Below, piece after piece: positions 41,544-49,783 of a DNA stretch of 64,000 nt; the stretch's first letter is position 1; each line of letters starts with the position of its first letter. The translations under genes were made by a program, and so were the position numbers. Under the pieces are notes generated by a model. It worked only from the letters and a program-made list of their open reading frames with translations, was not told the DNA's origin and searched no databases. The stretch is from Oscillospiraceae bacterium (lineage in GTDB: Bacteria > Bacillota > Clostridia > Oscillospirales > Acutalibacteraceae): assembly GCA_902802375.1 (NCBI GenBank), contig CADCLS010000010.1:1-64000 (forward strand), written 5' to 3'.

Positions 41544-44339
41544 TTAAACCTCCTGTGAAATTAATTTGTTAATCTTATAAATAAATCTGTACTTGCAAAG
41601 GTTGATTTCGTTTGTATTATACCCGGGCGAAGATTTTAACATATAGTTTTTACTATCATAGAATATTTTCTTTTCGGTTTTAATTGCCAACTCTTTTTCA
41701 TTTAATGCGACCAGGTCAACTTGTATTATATTGGACAAATTTTCAGAAATATGTAAATGACCAACAAATGCAGAGCTCTGACTTGAACTGACATCAATAT
41801 CGGTTATCTTTACCTTAGGGTTTAGATAGTATGTCCTTGGCCCAAAAATTGAACCGGTTGAACCAATTTCAACAAATTTTTCTATTATTAGTTCTTTACC
41901 GGAAATATCAAGTATATTGTTGTATTTAAATGACCTTTCGGCAATTTTCTGATAGTTAAAATCATCCATTCCAAACTCATCATCGTCATCATCTACTTCA
42001 AAGTAAGTTATTGATAACGTTCCACTTTTTAGAGGAGCGGGTATTTTTACTCCGTTTGAAGTAACACTTTTCTTTTCATAAATACATTCATCGTTATAGT
42101 AAATATCGGCAACAACATCATTGTAGCCTAAGATACTGCTTCTGAAAAAAGCGCACCCTTCTTTGTGGTCTTCTTCTAATTGGCATCCAACCAACATATC
42201 ACGTGTAACAACTTTTGCAAACAAAAATGAGTCGGACTCAAATTTCAAGTATATCGGTCTGATTGCATTTTCCTTCCCAAGCCATGATAACATTTTTCTT
42301 GTATCACATTCAAAATAATCACCATTTTTATTTTTGCAAAATGTTTCCTCGAAGTCTGTTTCCTCATCTTCAGTATCAGTTGTCGCAAGAATTGGGGGCA
42401 TTGATACCGAAACCTTTATATCAGGGTAACTGAAGAAAAATGATTTTGGGAGATCTTTATGCCAGATTTCTTTTGGTTCCTTAATTATCCAGTCGCCGTT
42501 TTCACCGTATTTCCACTTGAAGCACGGCACTTTAATCAATATATCACTATCAAAGACCTCTTTCTTCAAAGAGATCTCAATATAGTCGTTTTCTGGATTT
42601 ATTGCGAATTTGTATTTATTGGCAGATATTTTTTCAAAATCAGTATTTGAGGATTTTGTTATCTCTTCCGTAATGTCAATTTCGCCATTATCACAAAACA
42701 CATACGGAGCACCAATAAAATCATACTTGAATCCCTTTACGACAGCAAACTTGTATGTTCTGTTCTTTTTATCCTTTGGAATATCTAAAGATATCTCATA
42801 TATCCCGTTCGATGCAATATAGTTGTTTAGTGATAGAATATACCCGGATTTGTTTCTGTCAGAATCCGTTAAACACTTTTTGTAATTCTTATTGTCGAGT
42901 CTGTTCGGTTTTCCGTTAATGTATAGACATATTCCGACCAATTGTGCTTCAGAAGCCTTAAAAAAGATTGAAGGGACCGAACTGTATACTTCCACTAAAC
43001 CGTTTGAGCTAATAAAAGCACCTTCAAGTTTGCCGCCTGACATCAATTCTTCTTCAAGCGACTTACCTGCCGATTTTATTGACTCGTTTGGAAACCGAAT
43101 ATAATTGCCTTTTTCAAGAAACAAATTATATAAACTCAGGCCGCCGCATAATTCAATGCCTACTAAACCATCAGATTCAATTGTTTTCTCCGATGGCGTA
43201 AAAGCAAAGAGTTGTTTTGTAGGGAGATTGTTCGCTATAGTTATCGAGTCCCAATCATTATCAAATATTCTTGTGTCAACTTCTTTTATCAAAAAAGTTT
43301 TAATTGTTTCGTTGCTGTTTTTAACTAAATTGATTTGAATTCTGTTGAAGACTTCATAAGAGGCAATAATTATATCTTTTATCTGGTTTGTTTTGCAACC
43401 GGTAACACTTTCTGTTGCATTGGCTTCAATGCTTATGTTCCGCTCCCCAACAACAATATCCCATGTTAATTTTGGTAGCGATTCATTTTCGTCAAGAAAG
43501 ACATTCTGTGTTGGGACAACTAAAGAAAAGCACTTACTCGAATAATCAAAATGCAAATATGGTGTATTATATCTCTTTATTCCATGCCTGGTTAAACCGC
43601 GAAGATTGTTTTTAACTGCAACATATTTTTTCGATTCATGTGCCCACTTGCAAAAAAGTTGTGCAACCCTGTTTTGCGAGTTTTCCGGAAGGGTGTCTTC
43701 AAACATGGCGTTATCTATGAATTTTAATATGCGCCCCACTCTGATTTTGCAACCACGAACATTAGCCATTACAGCATCAGCGGTATGTTTTTTAATTTTA
43801 TACGCTCTTGAAGAAGATTCGTTCTTTGCCATTGATTGCATAAGCCTGTTCTTCATATCTGTCGTGTTTCTGGATAAATCTCTATCAATGTCGATGTTGT
43901 AATATGCGAGCAAAAAATCAAACAAATCGGCGGAATAATACTCTGTAATAAAACAGTGCATAAGAATATTGTTGACTTTTTCACCTTTGTCAACATGTTT
44001 CTTATTAAAACGAATTAGCGTTTGATAAAAACTATCGCCTAACCATCCTTGCTGCATCGGTGTAAGTTTTCTGCCTATGACTTCTTCGACAAATCCCCAG
44101 TATTTGCTGTTATAACATCTGCTGCCAATTTGGACCAATGCAACGGCTAATACTCTGTTGATGACGATATGTGAATCGCTGTCGACAATTTTCGAGTACA
44201 CTATTCTTAATAGTTGCTTAAGTATCTCATATTCATCATCGCTGATTTTTATATCGCCTATATAAGTACACGATTCAAATTCACGATGAATTCTTTTGAT
44301 TAATCTATTAGCGGGACTATTTTTCTTGTTTTCTCCCAA
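41544..44339 (-). CDS. large protein partnered with the DUF1998 helicase, candidate DruH
   Basis: 931 residues with no motif I can name. The N-terminal 230 residues are helical (LIKRIHREFESCTYIGDIKISDDEYEILKQLLRIVY ... TPMQQGWLGDSFYQTL). The remaining 700 are beta-rich with several repeated sandwich-like stretches and an acidic run DDDDDEF near 785. Two-gene operons of a large unrecognised protein and a DUF1998 helicase define Druantia type III (druH-druE), and size and order agree, so I propose DruH or an analogue at moderate confidence. The start is TTG 44339, set by GGAGG eight bases upstream. Confidence 0.6.
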   Translation of the reverse strand: MGENKKNSPANRLIKRIHREFESCTYIGDIKISDDEYEILKQLLRIVYSKIVDSDSHIVINRVLAVALVQIGSRCYNSKYWGFVEEVIGRKLTPMQQGWLGDSFYQTLIRFNKKHVDKGEKVNNILMHCFITEYYSADLFDFLLAYYNIDIDRDLSRNTTDMKNRLMQSMAKNESSSRAYKIKKHTADAVMANVRGCKIRVGRILKFIDNAMFEDTLPENSQNRVAQLFCKWAHESKKYVAVKNNLRGLTRHGIKRYNTPYLHFDYSSKCFSLVVPTQNVFLDENESLPKLTWDIVVGERNISIEANATESVTGCKTNQIKDIIIASYEVFNRIQINLVKNSNETIKTFLIKEVDTRIFDNDWDSITIANNLPTKQLFAFTPSEKTIESDGLVGIELCGGLSLYNLFLEKGNYIRFPNESIKSAGKSLEEELMSGGKLEGAFISSNGLVEVYSSVPSIFFKASEAQLVGICLYINGKPNRLDNKNYKKCLTDSDRNKSGYILSLNNYIASNGIYEISLDIPKDKKNRTYKFAVVKGFKYDFIGAPYVFCDNGEIDITEEITKSSNTDFEKISANKYKFAINPENDYIEISLKKEVFDSDILIKVPCFKWKYGENGDWIIKEPKEIWHKDLPKSFFFSYPDIKVSVSMPPILATTDTEDEETDFEETFCKNKNGDYFECDTRKMLSWLGKENAIRPIYLKFESDSFLFAKVVTRDMLVGCQLEEDHKEGCAFFRSSILGYNDVVADIYYNDECIYEKKSVTSNGVKIPAPLKSGTLSITYFEVDDDDDEFGMDDFNYQKIAERSFKYNNILDISGKELIIEKFVEIGSTGSIFGPRTYYLNPKVKITDIDVSSSQSSAFVGHLHISENLSNIIQVDLVALNEKELAIKTEKKIFYDSKNYMLKSSPGYNTNEINLCKYRFIYKINKLISQEV

Positions 44340-44518
44340 TTCTTCATCCTCCTGAATTACTGACGCGAGTATAAATCAACAAAAACACTCGTAAAAACAA
44401 AAATACGGTAATTGTTATAATATATAACTATATTCGACATATCTTGACATGTATTTATAATATCATAAACCATATTTGTTGTAAATCCCTTTTACCATTC
44501 GGTTGCGATTTAAACATT

Positions 44519-44836
44519 TCAAAACCAATACTCATACATTTTTCCTAAGAATTCTTCGGTTATCGGATGCCCTGAGGAGGCTCCTATAACGGAGTCGATT
44601 CCGCAATAGGGGCACAGGGCAGTATTCTTTCCCTTCGGCTCCATAACCCAGTCGTTTATTTCCGACGGCTTGAAAACCTTTAAGCAGTAAAAGCATCCGC
44701 AGACACTGTCATTTTTTATGTCCGGATAATTATGTGCGGAGTATTTATGGGCAGAGATAATATTCTTCATCTCATCGTCTGTCATTTCAGGAATAGCATT
44801 CGTGCCTGTTATATGTTTGCTCATGTTTTCGTTCAT
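44519..44836 (-). CDS. small zinc-ribbon cytoplasmic protein
   Basis: 105 residues. A helical start (MTDDEMKNIISAHKYS) is followed by CGCFYCLKVF and, 30 residues later, LCPYCGIDSVIGASSGHPIT. The two CxxC knuckles indicate a zinc ribbon. The pattern FYCL ... ALCPYCGIDSVIG occurs in widespread small uncharacterised proteins of gut bacteria; no biochemical role is known to me. The start is ATG 44836; Met 44824 is an alternative. A hairpin separates it from the next upstream gene. Confidence 0.65.
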   Translation of the reverse strand: MNENMSKHITGTNAIPEMTDDEMKNIISAHKYSAHNYPDIKNDSVCGCFYCLKVFKPSEINDWVMEPKGKNTALCPYCGIDSVIGASSGHPITEEFLGKMYEYWF

Positions 44837-44861
44837 ATCAAATTCGCCTTTCTTTGAAAAT

Positions 44862-44895
44862 CCCCGGCACCGTGAAAGAGGAACCGATGCCGGGG
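44862..44895 (-). terminator. hairpin between two small cargo genes
   Basis: Perfect 8-bp stem CCCCGGCA / TGCCGGGG, extendable by further pairs, with tail ATTTTCAAAG on the minus strand, directly after the gene ending at 44908. Confidence 0.6.
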
Positions 44896-44907
44896 AAACG
44901 GGGTATT

Positions 44908-45402
44908 TTACGGGAGCGGCAAAACGGATATTTTTGTTTCGCCGTCCATTAAAACTTCAATACTGTAATACTCGTCTTTGTCCATATATTCGACAAACTC
45001 TTCAAGGCTTAACGATTTGCCGTTATCTTCGCAGACATATTTTTCACCTGACCGTGTCCACGCTTCGGCAATACTTTCTCCGCTTACTTCGTCAGCTGCA
45101 AAGAGGACGGTTTTTCCGCCGTTTTTCATAATTTCAAGAAACTCTTCGGCAAAATCAAACATCATAGCTGAACCGCAGCTGCCGTCCGTTGAAAGGCTTA
45201 ATACTTCCGGTTTTTCTTCCGTCCAGGCGGCCGCAAACAGTGGACTCACGTTTTCAACTATTTTATCACCGGCAGAAAAATATTCTATCCGCTTAACTTC
45301 AACCTTGCGCATGTTATTATCGTTGTTCTCTTCAATTATAATCCTGAAGGGAAGGCAGCCTTTGCCGTTTTTTGCGTAAATTTTCGATTCAAAAACTTTC
45401 AT
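44908..45402 (-). CDS. hypothetical protein
   Basis: 164 residues, soluble, acidic. It starts MKVFESKIYAKNGKG and alternates beta strands (FRIIIEENN, KVEVKRIEYFSAG) with helices (AMMFDFAEEFLEIMKNGG). It ends in a short beta motif (YYSIEVLMDGETKISVLPLP). I do not recognise a family. A GGAAAAAG site precedes the start. It is the third gene of a run of small minus-strand genes that share base composition and spacing, and it is probably co-transcribed with the two mini-genes upstream. Confidence 0.6.
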   Translation of the reverse strand: MKVFESKIYAKNGKGCLPFRIIIEENNDNNMRKVEVKRIEYFSAGDKIVENVSPLFAAAWTEEKPEVLSLSTDGSCGSAMMFDFAEEFLEIMKNGGKTVLFAADEVSGESIAEAWTRSGEKYVCEDNGKSLSLEEFVEYMDKDEYYSIEVLMDGETKISVLPLP

Positions 45403-45429
45403 ATCTTTTTCCTTTCTACAACTAAATTT

Positions 45430-45600
45430 TTAATCATCCTCAAACATATCAAAATCGTTCAGTTCATCTATCGAGAAAGCGTCGTCATTTTTTTCCTCAT
45501 CAATAATTGTTTGAAGCAATGAAAATTCCATTGCCTGCTCGGTTGGTTCAAGTTTACCGTTGTGATTAAAGTCAAATAATCCGCCGAAAATACCTTTCAT
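45430..45600 (-). CDS. 56-residue EF-hand-like protein
   Basis: A short open frame with a strong AGGAGGG site seven bases before ATG 45600. The N-terminal half FDFNHNGKLEPTEQAMEF has the spacing of an EF-hand loop (Asp, Asn, Asn, Lys, Glu at positions 1, 3, 5, 7, 12) and calcium binding is possible. The acidic C-terminus (DELNDFDMFEDD) is disordered. The length is below usual gene-calling limits, but codon pattern, ribosome site and tight fit between neighbours support it. Confidence 0.65.
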   Translation of the reverse strand: MKGIFGGLFDFNHNGKLEPTEQAMEFSLLQTIIDEEKNDDAFSIDELNDFDMFEDD

Positions 45601-45626
45601 AATAAGCCCTCCTGTCAGACTCCCCT

Positions 45627-45773
45627 TTAAAAGTTGTCGTTATCATCGTACTCGTCTGACATTTCCCATGCCATACGGTCAAGTTTCTGTTTTTCCTTTT
45701 CCGTCAGTTTTTTGGGGTTATTTTTGGATGAATCAGAAAACACCAGTGAAATCAAAGCCGCTAACAGTAACAT
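45627..45773 (-). CDS. 48-residue single-helix membrane peptide
   Basis: Starts MLLLAALISLVFSDSSK, a short hydrophobic segment, then a charged helix (LTEKEKQKLDRMAWEMSDEYDDNDNF). ATG 45773 has AGGAG ten bases upstream; the longer frame to 45815 has no site. Function unknown. It lies 26 bases before the EF-hand-like gene and ends in an acidic stretch as that one does. Confidence 0.55.
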   Translation of the reverse strand: MLLLAALISLVFSDSSKNNPKKLTEKEKQKLDRMAWEMSDEYDDNDNF

Positions 45774-45816
45774 ATTAAAACAGCTCCTTTTGCATTTGTC
45801 GTAATGATAACACACC

Positions 45817-45834
45817 TACTGTCCAAAAATAATC
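45817..45834 (+). repeat. 18-bp direct repeat, left copy
   Basis: TACTGTCCAAAAATAATC, identical to 49710-49727. The two copies bracket the GGCT-like, unknown and ADP-ribosylglycohydrolase genes. Confidence 0.6.
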
Positions 45835-45899
45835 CCTGTGCTTCGGCTTTTGCCGGACCCGGAGCGGTTTTTGCTCCGGGTCTGTGCGGCGGAGGTGTA

Positions 45900-47372
45900 T
45901 TACGGCATAAGTGTTTTCAGATAGCGGCTGATTTCCCTTTTCGAGAGGTTAAACTCTTTTTCAAGTGCGTTTTCAATTATCTTCAAGTATGCTTCGTCGG
46001 GCTTATTTGCCGGTCTCGGACCTGACGAGGTGATTGTATAAACCGGGCATCCGTCTTTTGAAATGCCGAGGCAGAGCAGACTGTCATACCAGCCGTAACC
46101 GTTTCCTTCCTGACTCCATACGCCTTTTAACTGACCGAATGTGATTTTGTATTTATGAACGAAAACCTTCTCTCTGCCGTTGCCGTCAAAGAAGGCAACA
46201 CCTTTTCCATTCCAACGCGTGCTGCTGTTTGCAAAATACACTTTGCCATTTACGGTATCCGTTTTGTCCTCGTTCCAAAGAGTTTTATCGGCACAACCGG
46301 TGTATAATTTTGAACTGCCGGTTAACTTCCCGCCGAGAATATAGCAAGAAAATCTTACCGGGTCGAGATTTGAGCCGTATGCGGCATACCATACATAATC
46401 GCTGTCTTTAAGGTTCCAGTATTCACCGCAGAATTCCGCGTTTATCTCCTTATCGGCATAGACATATACTTCCGCCACGGTTCTGCCCAATTCACCGCTG
46501 ACCGTCAATGTTTCTCTGTTATAAAGACTGCCGTTTGATTCATACCGGTCAAGACTTTCAAGGGTTTGTTTATCCACATAATAAACCTCGCCCAGCACGG
46601 TGCCTTTTTCCGATTCAATAATTCCCGGATATGAACCCAAGTCAATCAGTTTATAACCGCTCAGCTTATAATACCCTCCGAATACGGAGTTACAAAGAAG
46701 GTCCGCCGCGTTCTCTTTTCTTTTAAGAGTACCGTAAACAAATACCGCCGTATCCTTGCCGTTCCACGCGGCAACAATCTGTTTAGCTCTTGCGTTGACC
46801 GGCGTTTCGCTGAAATCGCCGTGCTGATAAAAAGTTTTGTCGCTGCCGGCAATCTCTGCAAGGCGGCTTATTCTGCGCTCGATAACTTCCGTAAAGACCG
46901 CGCTGAAATCCCGGTTTTCCTCAATAAATTTTCTGCAGCCCGCTTTTATGAGTGACAGTAACAACGTAAGAGCAGTTCCTTCAAATCCGCCGTGTTCTAC
47001 TATTCCGTGCCCGAAAGCAATATCAAGAAGCTTTTTGAATTTTGCCTTAAGCTCTTCACTGAACAGGTCGGGATAGTTTACAAACGCGTAGACCGATACT
47101 ACGCACACCGCATATGTGGGTTTGTACCAGGTAATCTGACGGATATCCGAAGGCATGCGTTCATCGTCAAGAAGTCTGAACATTCCGTCATCGCTCTGCT
47201 TTGAATACGCGTCTTCTAAAAACGATTTGAGTTCGTATTTTGACAGTTCAAGATACATAGACCTTTCCATGTCTGCAAAGTAATGCAATCCGCGGTTGAT
47301 TATTTTTTTGTATTCACCGCTTTCAAATACGCTGCTGGTTTCCATTTGGGTTTTAAAAATGTTTTCTTTCAT
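45900..47372 (-). CDS. fusion protein with two gamma-glutamylcyclotransferase-like domains
   Basis: 490 residues in three parts. Residues 1-200 are a helical domain of unknown type (GLHYFADMERSMYLELSKYE ... HGGFEGTALTLLLSLIKAG). Residues 209-320 are an AIG2/GGCT-like domain with the substrate loop VFVYGTLKR (210-218) and LDRYES near 275 in the position of the catalytic glutamate. Residues 327-490 start YAAYGSNLDPVRF (330-342), the second GGCT signature. The YGTL and YGSNL forms come from two different subgroups. GGCT enzymes cleave gamma-glutamyl peptides or epsilon-lysine links; here the substrate is unknown. The start follows GGAAGGAG. Confidence 0.75.
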   Translation of the reverse strand: MKENIFKTQMETSSVFESGEYKKIINRGLHYFADMERSMYLELSKYELKSFLEDAYSKQSDDGMFRLLDDERMPSDIRQITWYKPTYAVCVVSVYAFVNYPDLFSEELKAKFKKLLDIAFGHGIVEHGGFEGTALTLLLSLIKAGCRKFIEENRDFSAVFTEVIERRISRLAEIAGSDKTFYQHGDFSETPVNARAKQIVAAWNGKDTAVFVYGTLKRKENAADLLCNSVFGGYYKLSGYKLIDLGSYPGIIESEKGTVLGEVYYVDKQTLESLDRYESNGSLYNRETLTVSGELGRTVAEVYVYADKEINAEFCGEYWNLKDSDYVWYAAYGSNLDPVRFSCYILGGKLTGSSKLYTGCADKTLWNEDKTDTVNGKVYFANSSTRWNGKGVAFFDGNGREKVFVHKYKITFGQLKGVWSQEGNGYGWYDSLLCLGISKDGCPVYTITSSGPRPANKPDEAYLKIIENALEKEFNLSKREISRYLKTLMP

Positions 47373-47436
47373 TATTTTTACTCCTTCCGGCCTGCGGCCC
47401 TTGTGATGTGCCTATTATAGCAGAGTAAAAATCTAA

Positions 47437-47461
47437 GGTATGGAAAATAATTTTCCATACC
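47437..47461 (-). terminator. terminator of the unknown gene at 47469
   Basis: Perfect 11-bp stem GGTATGGAAAA / TTTTCCATACC with a 3-base loop; minus-strand tail TTAGATTTTTAC, eight bases after the stop codon. Confidence 0.65.
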
Positions 47462-47468
47462 TCTGAAA

Positions 47469-48647
47469 CTATCGCTCTATCCATTTAATTTGTTCAAAAT
47501 CAAGAATTGTTTTTTCACCCTTGATTTTGTCTACATCAATATTCCAATCATTTGGATCTGTAAAACAGTATTTTTCTTTTCCGCCCGAACTGAAAATAAG
47601 CACTCTTTTGTTGAAAATTTTCTTTATATTTCCATCGCCGTCAGTATATTTAACCATACTGAATGTAGTGCCGTTCTTGGAAAAGAGCATAAGACTATCA
47701 CGGATTGATGCCTGGTCTAATAATTCCTTTTCAGGGGAAAACTTAAGCAACCTTTCGCCGTCAATAAAATCTTTAACATCTTCCAGAAATTCCCGGAATT
47801 CTTCGCTTCGGTTTCCGAAATAATCCTCTATACGGCTTTTGCACCAATCGGATAACTGGCACCAGATATCAACTGCAATTTCAAGCGCTATATTGTTGTT
47901 ATTGTTTCTGTTTTCAGCGCCGAGACCTTCCAGTATGGTTCCTACCTGAAAAATATTTGCCTGAAGTATTAAAGGATTAAGAGTGTTCGGGGTATGATAA
48001 TGCCTGATTTTCTGTTGTTCGGAATGCACGGTTCGGCTGTCGTCATTTGTTCTTTCATCTATGCATTCTACAGCGACTTTTACCGGTTGCCCGCCAATGT
48101 AATATGTTTTTCCTTTCCCGGACAGTCTGTTTATCATATTCATTACGGTTCTGTCCTGATTTTTATCTACCGGCTCATTTCCTCTGGCTGAAGCCTTAGT
48201 TCTGAAATTGTGTTTGTATCTTTCACGAAGATCTTTTTTTGTAACGTAATACTGCTCACCGTATTCATTGAAATTCGGATGCAGTTGTTTAATCAAATCA
48301 ACTATATCCATTTTGATGGGTTTTTCAACGACTTCATCAAATATTTCTTTGGCTTCCTCTTCACTGTAGCCGTACAGTGTTGCTACATCAGTAAACCACC
48401 ATTCAAAATCTTTGCGGATCTTTTCTTTGTATGAAGCGGGGGAATAGTATTCTATAATATAATCGTTCATAGCATCGGCAAGAGCGCTGAAAGCTTGATG
48501 CCTTGAAGGTTTGCCTCTGCATGACTCTTCTAAATACTTTTTCAGCCGCCTTCTGAGGCCGTTCTCACCGTCAAGGTATTCTTTTACCGAGTCATCAAGG
48601 CGAGCGACATCATACATATCCTGTATTATTTCATCGGCTATATTCAT
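47469..48647 (-). CDS. hypothetical protein
   Basis: 392 residues, soluble and charged, with no domain I recognise. The N-terminal half is helical (EIIQDMYDVARLDDSVKEYLDG, FEWWFTDVATLYGYSEEEAKEIFDEVV). In the middle lies a basic, polar stretch (RERYKHNFRTKASARGNE) and an asparagine run (ENRNNNNNIALE). The C-terminal third is beta-rich (GTTFSMVKYTDGDGNIKKIFNKRVLIFSSGGKEKYCF). It follows a GGGGGATAT site and lies between the ADP-ribosylglycohydrolase and the GGCT-like fusion in the same orientation. No function is proposed. Confidence 0.6.
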   Translation of the reverse strand: MNIADEIIQDMYDVARLDDSVKEYLDGENGLRRRLKKYLEESCRGKPSRHQAFSALADAMNDYIIEYYSPASYKEKIRKDFEWWFTDVATLYGYSEEEAKEIFDEVVEKPIKMDIVDLIKQLHPNFNEYGEQYYVTKKDLRERYKHNFRTKASARGNEPVDKNQDRTVMNMINRLSGKGKTYYIGGQPVKVAVECIDERTNDDSRTVHSEQQKIRHYHTPNTLNPLILQANIFQVGTILEGLGAENRNNNNNIALEIAVDIWCQLSDWCKSRIEDYFGNRSEEFREFLEDVKDFIDGERLLKFSPEKELLDQASIRDSLMLFSKNGTTFSMVKYTDGDGNIKKIFNKRVLIFSSGGKEKYCFTDPNDWNIDVDKIKGEKTILDFEQIKWIER

Positions 48648-48702
48648 AGTAAATATATCCCCCTGAAAAAATAGTCATATCGCAATATGAAAAAGGTTTG
48701 CT

Positions 48703-49560
48703 TCAGACTTGTTTTATTTCGGCTTCCCATTTGGTCAACACACTTTTAAGAGGTTCATCCAAATAAGAAATAGCTTTTTCCCTTATCTGTTCGGGGATAC
48801 CGTAGGCCGCCTCGGCGATACTTCCGGTGATTGCCGCCAGAGTGTCGCTGTCGCCGCCTATTGAAATCGCATTTCTTATTGCATCTTCAAAATCCGTACT
48901 TTCAAGGAAAGCAATAATCGCCTGCGGCACTGTTTCCTGACAGGTTTCGTTAAAGCGGTAGGTCGGCCTGATTTCGTCAAGCGTTTTTGACAAATCGTAA
49001 CCGTATTCCTCTTCAATATGTTCTTTTATGCGCAGCTTGCACTCCGCCGGGTTGCTGTTTATGGGTTTGCCGCCTTCAAGACAGTAGCCGCCGAAATAGA
49101 AGCGGCACAAAAATATCGCGTCCGCCGTTGCCAGGGCGCCTTTGACGCCCTCGGGGTGGTTGTGGGTAACTTTGGCAGACAGTTTTGTCATATCATAAGC
49201 GTTGCCCGGGTATATGCCGGTCCTTGCAGTAAAGCCGCAATCCCAAACCCACGCACATGGAGAAACACGCATAGCAGAGCCGTTTCCGTAACTGTTATAC
49301 GGCTTTCTGTCGTCCGATAAAACCCATGCACCGAACCTGCCGCCGAAGCCAGAATCCGGATACATTCTGCCGTATTTCTTCATAGCGTCGATAAAGTCGT
49401 CTTCTTCGCCGCCGTTCATTATTGCTTCCGCAACAGCACAGGTCATAACCGTATCGTCTGTAAAGAAACAGTCGTCCCTGAACAGCGGAAAATCTTTTGT
49501 TTTTATGTTGTTAAACTCGTAAACCGAGCCGACTATATCGCCGATAATTGCTCCTAACAT
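48703..49560 (-). CDS. ADP-ribosylglycohydrolase family protein
   Basis: 285 residues. The family starts with GAIIGDIVGSVYEF (3-16), followed by FFTDDTVMTCAVAEA with the metal-binding Thr-Asp-Asp (34-36), GNGSAMRVSP (about 92-101) and the C-terminal metal site SIGGDSDTLAAITGSIAEA (about 236-254). All magnesium ligands of the DraG/ARH family appear present, so it should remove ADP-ribose from a target. A DUF3990 protein with an ADP-ribosyltransferase-like fold lies 30 kb away on the same element; a functional link is only a possibility. It has a GGGGTAA site. Confidence 0.88.
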   Translation of the reverse strand: MLGAIIGDIVGSVYEFNNIKTKDFPLFRDDCFFTDDTVMTCAVAEAIMNGGEEDDFIDAMKKYGRMYPDSGFGGRFGAWVLSDDRKPYNSYGNGSAMRVSPCAWVWDCGFTARTGIYPGNAYDMTKLSAKVTHNHPEGVKGALATADAIFLCRFYFGGYCLEGGKPINSNPAECKLRIKEHIEEEYGYDLSKTLDEIRPTYRFNETCQETVPQAIIAFLESTDFEDAIRNAISIGGDSDTLAAITGSIAEAAYGIPEQIREKAISYLDEPLKSVLTKWEAEIKQV

Positions 49561-49709
49561 ATATTACCCCTTATAATTCTTAGTTAATTTGAGACTATTT
49601 TCTTTTTTGTTCAACACAAATAACCATAATAAAGTATACCATAAACGATATTTGTTGGCAACGCTTTTCAATTTGCGACAAAAAGCGATAGGATTATTAT
49701 AGCGGCATA

Positions 49710-49727
49710 TACTGTCCAAAAATAATC
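49710..49727 (+). repeat. 18-bp direct repeat, right copy
   Basis: TACTGTCCAAAAATAATC, identical to 45817-45834, located just upstream of the ADP-ribosylglycohydrolase start. Confidence 0.6.
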
Positions 49728-49748
49728 TCTTCAACAAAAAATTTTTAC

Positions 49749-49777
49749 TTGACAAACGAACAAATGTTCGTTATAAT
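49749..49777 (+). promoter_or_regulatory. consensus promoter with an embedded LexA box
   Basis: Perfect TTGACA (49749-49754), 17-base spacer, perfect TATAAT (49772-49777). The spacer contains CGAACAAATGTTCG (49757-49770), an exact match to the Gram-positive LexA/DinR operator CGAAC-N4-GTTCG. Transcription should be strong and held off until the SOS response. Confidence 0.85.
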
Positions 49778-49783
49778 GATACT

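Noticed and set aside
36853..44339. DISARM or BREX as the identity of the helicase pair
   Set aside because: No drmB/drmC, PLD, BrxC/PglZ or dedicated methyltransferase gene stands beside it; the two-gene layout fits Druantia III better.
49564..49755. 63-codon minus-strand frame upstream of the ADP-ribosylglycohydrolase
   Set aside because: Low-complexity AT-rich sequence without a ribosome site and overlapping a repeat; not supported as a gene.
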